8,956 bases of DNA from Pedosphaera sp. (lineage in GTDB: Bacteria > Verrucomicrobiota > Verrucomicrobiia > Limisphaerales > Pedosphaeraceae): positions 1 through 8,956 of the forward strand of contig JAQGOT010000317.1 of NCBI GenBank assembly GCA_028293465.1, given 5' to 3'. The notes below the pieces were generated by a model that made no database searches, was not told the origin of the DNA, and worked only from the letters and a program-made list of their open reading frames with translations. The stretch's first letter is position 1. Each line of letters begins with the position of its first letter. Below are positions 5,772 through 8,956 of the stretch, piece after piece. The translations under genes were made by a program, and so were the position numbers.

Positions 5772-7045
5772 ACTTGGACGCGCAACCTTCCAAACCGCCG
5801 GCAACGAAACCGGGCATGGTTTTGTTCTTGGGCATGGTCCGGCGCGGGGAGTTTGAGAGCCTCCAAAAGCAAGGCCTGCCCCTGGGCATTCTGGTGGACA
5901 CCAACAGCAAGGCTCGCCTGGGCGATGTTTCCCAATTCGTGGTCGTCGAGCGTTTCGATTTCTCCCGGCCGCTGCCAGAGCTGATTGCAGCCGTCCGTGG
6001 TATTCAGGAGCGTTTCGGAATTGGCTGTCTTTTCAACGTCATCGAGTTTTACGTCGCCCAGACCGCCGACGTGGCCGCCGCTTTGGGCCTGCCGGGCATC
6101 TCGCCTGCTTCCGCCCGCCTCTGCCTGGACAAAAACGTCATGCGCCAGCGCTTTCAGGAACGGATTGGCCCCGGCGCGGCGGCGCGGTTCCATGTCATCC
6201 ATTCGGAATCCGAGCTGATTCAGTTCGCCGACCAGCTCGGCTACCCTTGTTTTCTGCAACCTTCCAACGTGTCCGCGAGCATGTGGGCCACGCGCAACAC
6301 CGGCTCCGAAATGTTGCTCCAAAATTACCGCGCGATGTTGAGTGAAGTCCCCAAATATTATGAGCGCCTCGGCAAGCCGGGCGCGAGCCTGTCCGTCGTG
6401 CTGGCGGAATATTTGGAGGGAAGCAATATTTCCATCGATTGCCTGATGGACAACGCAGGGCGGGTTTACACCACCCCGGCGGTCGAGGTGCTGACGGGCA
6501 AGGATGTTGGCATCGACGACTTTCATCACTTTGCGCGGCTGCTCCCGCCGCGCCTCAGCGCGAAGGAAAAAGCGGAGTTGGATGGCCTGGCGGTGGCGGG
6601 CGTGCAAGCGTTGGACATGACCACCAGCGCGGCCCATGTCGAGTTCATCGGCTCGCGCCTGGGCGAGATCGCGGCTCGACCCGGCGGCAACCGCCCGCGC
6701 ATCCTGGAGATGGCGTACGGCATCGATATGCTTCACGCTTATTACCAGATTCTATGCGGCGAGAGCCCTGATCTGCGCGGAGATCGCAACTACGCGGCTG
6801 CGGTCGTCACGCCATTCGCCCCCACGAACGGGACCTTGCGCTCCATCCGTTACCTGGATCGCCTCGCTGAGCTCCCGGGCTATCTCTACCATGAAGTGCG
6901 GGCCCAGCCCGGCCAGGCCGTCGGTTTGGCCAAGAACGGATTTCGCGCCGGGCTTTACATCGAATTGCTGTCGGAGGATGCGGAGGTGGTCCGCCGCAGC
7001 GTGGAGCAGATCGCCGAGTGGTCGGATCTTTACGAGGTGGAATGA
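5768..7045 (+). CDS. ATP-grasp ligase, L-amino-acid-ligase-like
   Basis: This is a 425-residue ATP-grasp enzyme expected to activate a carboxylate as acyl phosphate and join it to an amine, as BacD-type dipeptide ligases do. The N-terminal Rossmann-like part (about 15-110) is followed by the ATP-binding region: DKNVMRQRF with Lys122, then YPCFLQPSNVSASMW. The metal-binding end carries AHVEFI (Glu292) and GEIAARPGGN (Glu300, Asn308). The C-terminal portion (about 340-425) contains PGQAV and matches the LAL C-terminal subdomain in general layout. Gln164 sits where most ATP-grasp enzymes have a nucleotide-binding Lys, or Arg in carbamoyl-phosphate synthase, whose PSYV-type loop this stretch resembles. 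The GTG start overlaps the previous stop (GTGA), implying translational coupling. ATG 5816 is a possible later start, and neither has a clear SD site. The following exporter gene supports a role in making a secreted small peptide or amide. The substrates are unknown. Confidence 0.88.
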   Translation: MNLDAQPSKPPATKPGMVLFLGMVRRGEFESLQKQGLPLGILVDTNSKARLGDVSQFVVVERFDFSRPLPELIAAVRGIQERFGIGCLFNVIEFYVAQTADVAAALGLPGISPASARLCLDKNVMRQRFQERIGPGAAARFHVIHSESELIQFADQLGYPCFLQPSNVSASMWATRNTGSEMLLQNYRAMLSEVPKYYERLGKPGASLSVVLAEYLEGSNISIDCLMDNAGRVYTTPAVEVLTGKDVGIDDFHHFARLLPPRLSAKEKAELDGLAVAGVQALDMTTSAAHVEFIGSRLGEIAARPGGNRPRILEMAYGIDMLHAYYQILCGESPDLRGDRNYAAAVVTPFAPTNGTLRSIRYLDRLAELPGYLYHEVRAQPGQAVGLAKNGFRAGLYIELLSEDAEVVRRSVEQIAEWSDLYEVE

Positions 7046-7046
7046 G

Positions 7047-8336
7047 ATGCGTTCGCGCTCGGAATCAACCATGGCGATCTGGCTGGTGTGCGTCGGCATC
7101 GGCCTGTTGTTCCTCGCCCGGGGCGCTTTTCAGCCCTACATTTTTCCGCTGTTCGAACACCTTGGGGGATTGTCCTATGCTCAGATTGCGCTGCTCCTGA
7201 ACGGCTACGTCCTGGCGCAATCCGTGTGCGCGCCCGTCGCGGGTTGGTTTACGGATCGGACCTCGGTGCGGGTTGCGCTCGCCACGAGCATCGTGTTCGG
7301 GCTCTCCAGTTTCCTCGTGATCTCAACCAGCCCGGGCTTTTTGATTTCTGCCGTTGCTGTCCTGGTCGCCGGCCTGGCCTTCGTGATGGGGAAAATTGCG
7401 CTCAATACCATACTGGTCCTTCATTCCAGCGCCGATATCCTCCGTCGCTCCGTGGCCAAGCGGGCAACCTTGCTTAACCTGGGATCTTTTTTCGGCAACA
7501 GCATCGCCTACCAGATGACCACGCGGGTGGGTTACGGGGCGCATGCCCTTTTGCTGGGCATCCTGTACCTGCCGCTGGCGATCGGCCTCGCCGCGCCATC
7601 GGTTCCGGCGGTTTCCACGAGCAAAAAAAACTGGGGAATGGCCGACGTCAAGACGCTCTGCCGGAACCGCGGGTTTCTCGCCGACAGCCTGCGGCGATTC
7701 GCCATGGTCCTGCCGTACGGTTGCTGGGGCACCATCATTCCCAAGTATGTGATCGACCAATACGGCTCGAACAAACCGGTCTGGATCGTCTCGTTGACCA
7801 GCCTCTGCACCACGATCATCGGCGCGCATTTCCTGGCGGTTTACCTGTCCGCAAAATTGTACCGTCGGGGTTTCAAGTGGGAGTGGTGGTCGATGACTTC
7901 CGTGCTTTTTTATTGCACCGGGCTGATCCTGCTGGTGTTCGCCCACCATCCCGTTATGCTGCCTTTCGCGATTGTAATCTTCATTTGCGGAGAAGTCTTG
8001 ATGACCCCTTGCTTCGACGAGACGGCCAAGAAACACAGCGGAGAAGGCGGCATGGGCACCTGTCTGGGGCTGCTGCACCTGGTCGATGGCTCCGGTCGTC
8101 TGCTGGGCGCCGCTTTCGCGCTGGCGGTTTATGGCGGAATGAGAAACTCGGCCCATCACGAACTCTATTGGCCCGTTGTGGTGAGCGTGTTTCTGGGTGT
8201 TTCCACCGCGTTGCATGTCGCCGCTCATGCGCTGGCACGGAGTCAACCGGCAACCGTCGCCAACCAAACCCGGGCGCAGGCAGCCCCGGAACAGCCGCAA
8301 TTGGACGCCTCCCTGGACGGCCGGGTTGATCCCTGA
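7047..8336 (+). CDS. MFS transporter, probable product exporter
   Basis: This is a major facilitator superfamily membrane protein of 429 residues, close to the usual length for 12-helix members. Hydrophobic segments are seen at about 9-30, 42-64, 75-95, 97-120, 143-160, 165-185, 215-235, 243-270, 278-298, 300-320, 333-355 and 368-390. The signature loop between helices 2 and 3 reads GWFTDRTSVRVAL, a variant of the GxLaDrxGrk motif. A charged central loop with KKNWGMADVK separates the two halves, and a soluble Ala/Gln-rich tail of about 35 residues ends the protein. ATG 7047 follows GAGGTGG (7034-7040) by 6 bases and lies 1 base after the previous stop; ATG 7071 is an alternative. The open frame extends far upstream inside the ligase gene, but that part has no membrane character. 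Direct coupling to an amino-acid ligase parallels ligase-exporter pairs in dipeptide antibiotic clusters, so export of the product, with self-protection, is the likely role. Uptake cannot be excluded. Confidence 0.92.
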   Translation: MRSRSESTMAIWLVCVGIGLLFLARGAFQPYIFPLFEHLGGLSYAQIALLLNGYVLAQSVCAPVAGWFTDRTSVRVALATSIVFGLSSFLVISTSPGFLISAVAVLVAGLAFVMGKIALNTILVLHSSADILRRSVAKRATLLNLGSFFGNSIAYQMTTRVGYGAHALLLGILYLPLAIGLAAPSVPAVSTSKKNWGMADVKTLCRNRGFLADSLRRFAMVLPYGCWGTIIPKYVIDQYGSNKPVWIVSLTSLCTTIIGAHFLAVYLSAKLYRRGFKWEWWSMTSVLFYCTGLILLVFAHHPVMLPFAIVIFICGEVLMTPCFDETAKKHSGEGGMGTCLGLLHLVDGSGRLLGAAFALAVYGGMRNSAHHELYWPVVVSVFLGVSTALHVAAHALARSQPATVANQTRAQAAPEQPQLDASLDGRVDP

Positions 8337-8337
8337 T

Positions 8338-8956
8338 ATGAAAGTATATTCACGAATAATGCTGTGCGTGCTGCTCGCGCTGTCCATGCACGGCTGTGCG
8401 CGGCCCGGCGTCCAAGGTACCACCCGCCGCGGCCCAATCCGCGAGGAGGACGCCGGTCACTTGGTTGAGTGTCACAACGGCGTGGTCGTGTCGGTATCCG
8501 GCCCTGCCTCGGATGTGGGCCTTTCCATCCTCAAGCGCGGCGGCAACGCCGTCGATGCCGCCGTCGCCACGGCCTTCGCACTGGCTGTCGCCTACCCTCC
8601 GGCGGGCAACCTGGGCGGCGGCGGATTCATGCTCGTCCATCCCGCTCCCGGCAAAGGTGACCCGGTTGCATTCGATTACCGCGAGAGCGCGCCGGCTGCG
8701 GCCTTTCCCACCATGTTCACCAAGGAGGAGTCGCAGTTCACCCGTAAAGCCGTCGCCGTTCCGGGGACGATCCGCGGTTTCGAGCTGGCGCACCGGCGCT
8801 TAGGCTCGCTGCCCTGGCCGGCATTGCTCCAGCCTGCCATAGCATTAGCCCGCAATGGTTTTCTCCTCGATACCAACCTTGCGGATTCTTTAAACGTCAC
8901 GTTGGCCGCCGCTCCCGAGCAGGCTGAATTCCAGCGCGTGTTCGGAAAGCCTGGCG
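8338..8956 (+). CDS. ggt: Gamma-glutamyltranspeptidase family lipoprotein, 3'-partial
   Basis: This is the N-terminal 206 residues of a gamma-glutamyltranspeptidase (N-terminal nucleophile hydrolase), cut by the window edge. It matches the family's large-subunit start: GPASDVGLSILKRGGNAVDAA, an AFALAVAYPPAGNLGGGGFMLV stretch, then DYRESAP with Arg115, equivalent to the Arg that holds the gamma-glutamyl carboxylate (R114 in E. coli). A VPGTIRGFELAH motif follows. The self-processing catalytic Thr lies beyond the window, so activity cannot be judged. Residues 1-20 are a basic start and hydrophobic core ending MHGC, a loose lipobox, so export and lipid attachment at Cys20 are likely. The ATG is 1 base after the MFS stop, with no good SD site. 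Family members cleave or transfer gamma-glutamyl groups from glutathione and related amides in the periplasm. Here it may remove a gamma-glutamyl mask from the exported product, salvage glutathione, or act as an acylase. Confidence 0.9.
   Translation, partial: MKVYSRIMLCVLLALSMHGCARPGVQGTTRRGPIREEDAGHLVECHNGVVVSVSGPASDVGLSILKRGGNAVDAAVATAFALAVAYPPAGNLGGGGFMLVHPAPGKGDPVAFDYRESAPAAAFPTMFTKEESQFTRKAVAVPGTIRGFELAHRRLGSLPWPALLQPAIALARNGFLLDTNLADSLNVTLAAAPEQAEFQRVFGKPG

Noticed and set aside
5756..6736. Antisense open frame (326 codons) opposite the ATP-grasp gene
   Set aside because: The + strand reading has intact ATP-grasp motifs; the antisense reading has none.
6636..7046. N-terminal extension of the MFS frame into the ligase gene
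   Set aside because: The stretch has no membrane character and overlaps the ligase's metal-binding motif region; ATG 7047 has a good SD site.
7323..8423. Long antisense open frame (366 codons) across the MFS gene
   Set aside because: It mirrors a clear membrane-protein gene, has no family features and no ribosome binding site.

Overview
The window is 8,956 bases of GC-rich bacterial DNA with every supported gene on the + strand. No rRNA, tRNA, CRISPR array or transposase was seen. Codon use looks even throughout and gives no sign of recent transfer. GC-rich intergenic hairpins, PAS/GAF sensor kinases and weak Shine-Dalgarno sites would fit a soil or freshwater bacterium of the Verrucomicrobiota or a similar phylum. 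That placement is an impression, not a demonstrated assignment.

Region 1 (1-2880) is a two-component system. A PAS-GAF-PAS-HisKA-HATPase sensor kinase, cut at the left edge, is followed by a response regulator with a receiver domain and a LuxR/NarL-type helix-turn-helix. The kinase lacks an N-terminal membrane segment in the part visible here.

Region 2 (2881-3436) is a 556-base gap without a convincing gene. It holds a GC-rich hairpin of the intergenic-repeat type (3026-3058). It also holds a compact array of 11-base-spaced CGTCACC / TGTCATC / GTTCATC units around a perfect inverted repeat (3197-3262), which resembles the direct-repeat Pho boxes bound by PhoB/PhoP-type regulators. A possible structured leader lies just before the next gene.

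Region 3 (3437-8956) is a five-gene run that looks like one transcription unit for making and exporting a small amino-acid-derived compound. The genes encode: (i) a PEP-mutase-subfamily enzyme of the isocitrate lyase/PEP mutase superfamily with an atypical active-site loop; (ii) a class I PLP aminotransferase; (iii) an ATP-grasp ligase like the L-amino-acid ligases; (iv) an MFS transporter; (v) the start of a gamma-glutamyltranspeptidase with a lipoprotein-type signal peptide, cut at the right edge. Genes (ii)-(v) are almost contiguous: a 4-base GTGA overlap, then gaps of 1 base each.

The most economical reading is that a keto acid from the PEP-mutase-like enzyme is transaminated to an unusual amino acid. 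The ATP-grasp enzyme would then couple it to another amino acid or amine, and the MFS protein would export it. The GGT-family protein would act outside the cytoplasm on a gamma-glutamyl form of the product or on an unrelated substrate. The layout recalls bacilysin-type dipeptide clusters (ligase plus MFS) and phosphonoalanine-peptide clusters (PEP mutase, aminotransferase, ATP-grasp). However, the first enzyme lacks the diagnostic EDKxxxxxNS motif of true PEP mutases and carries a Cys where the mutase has Asn, so C-P bond formation cannot be assumed.
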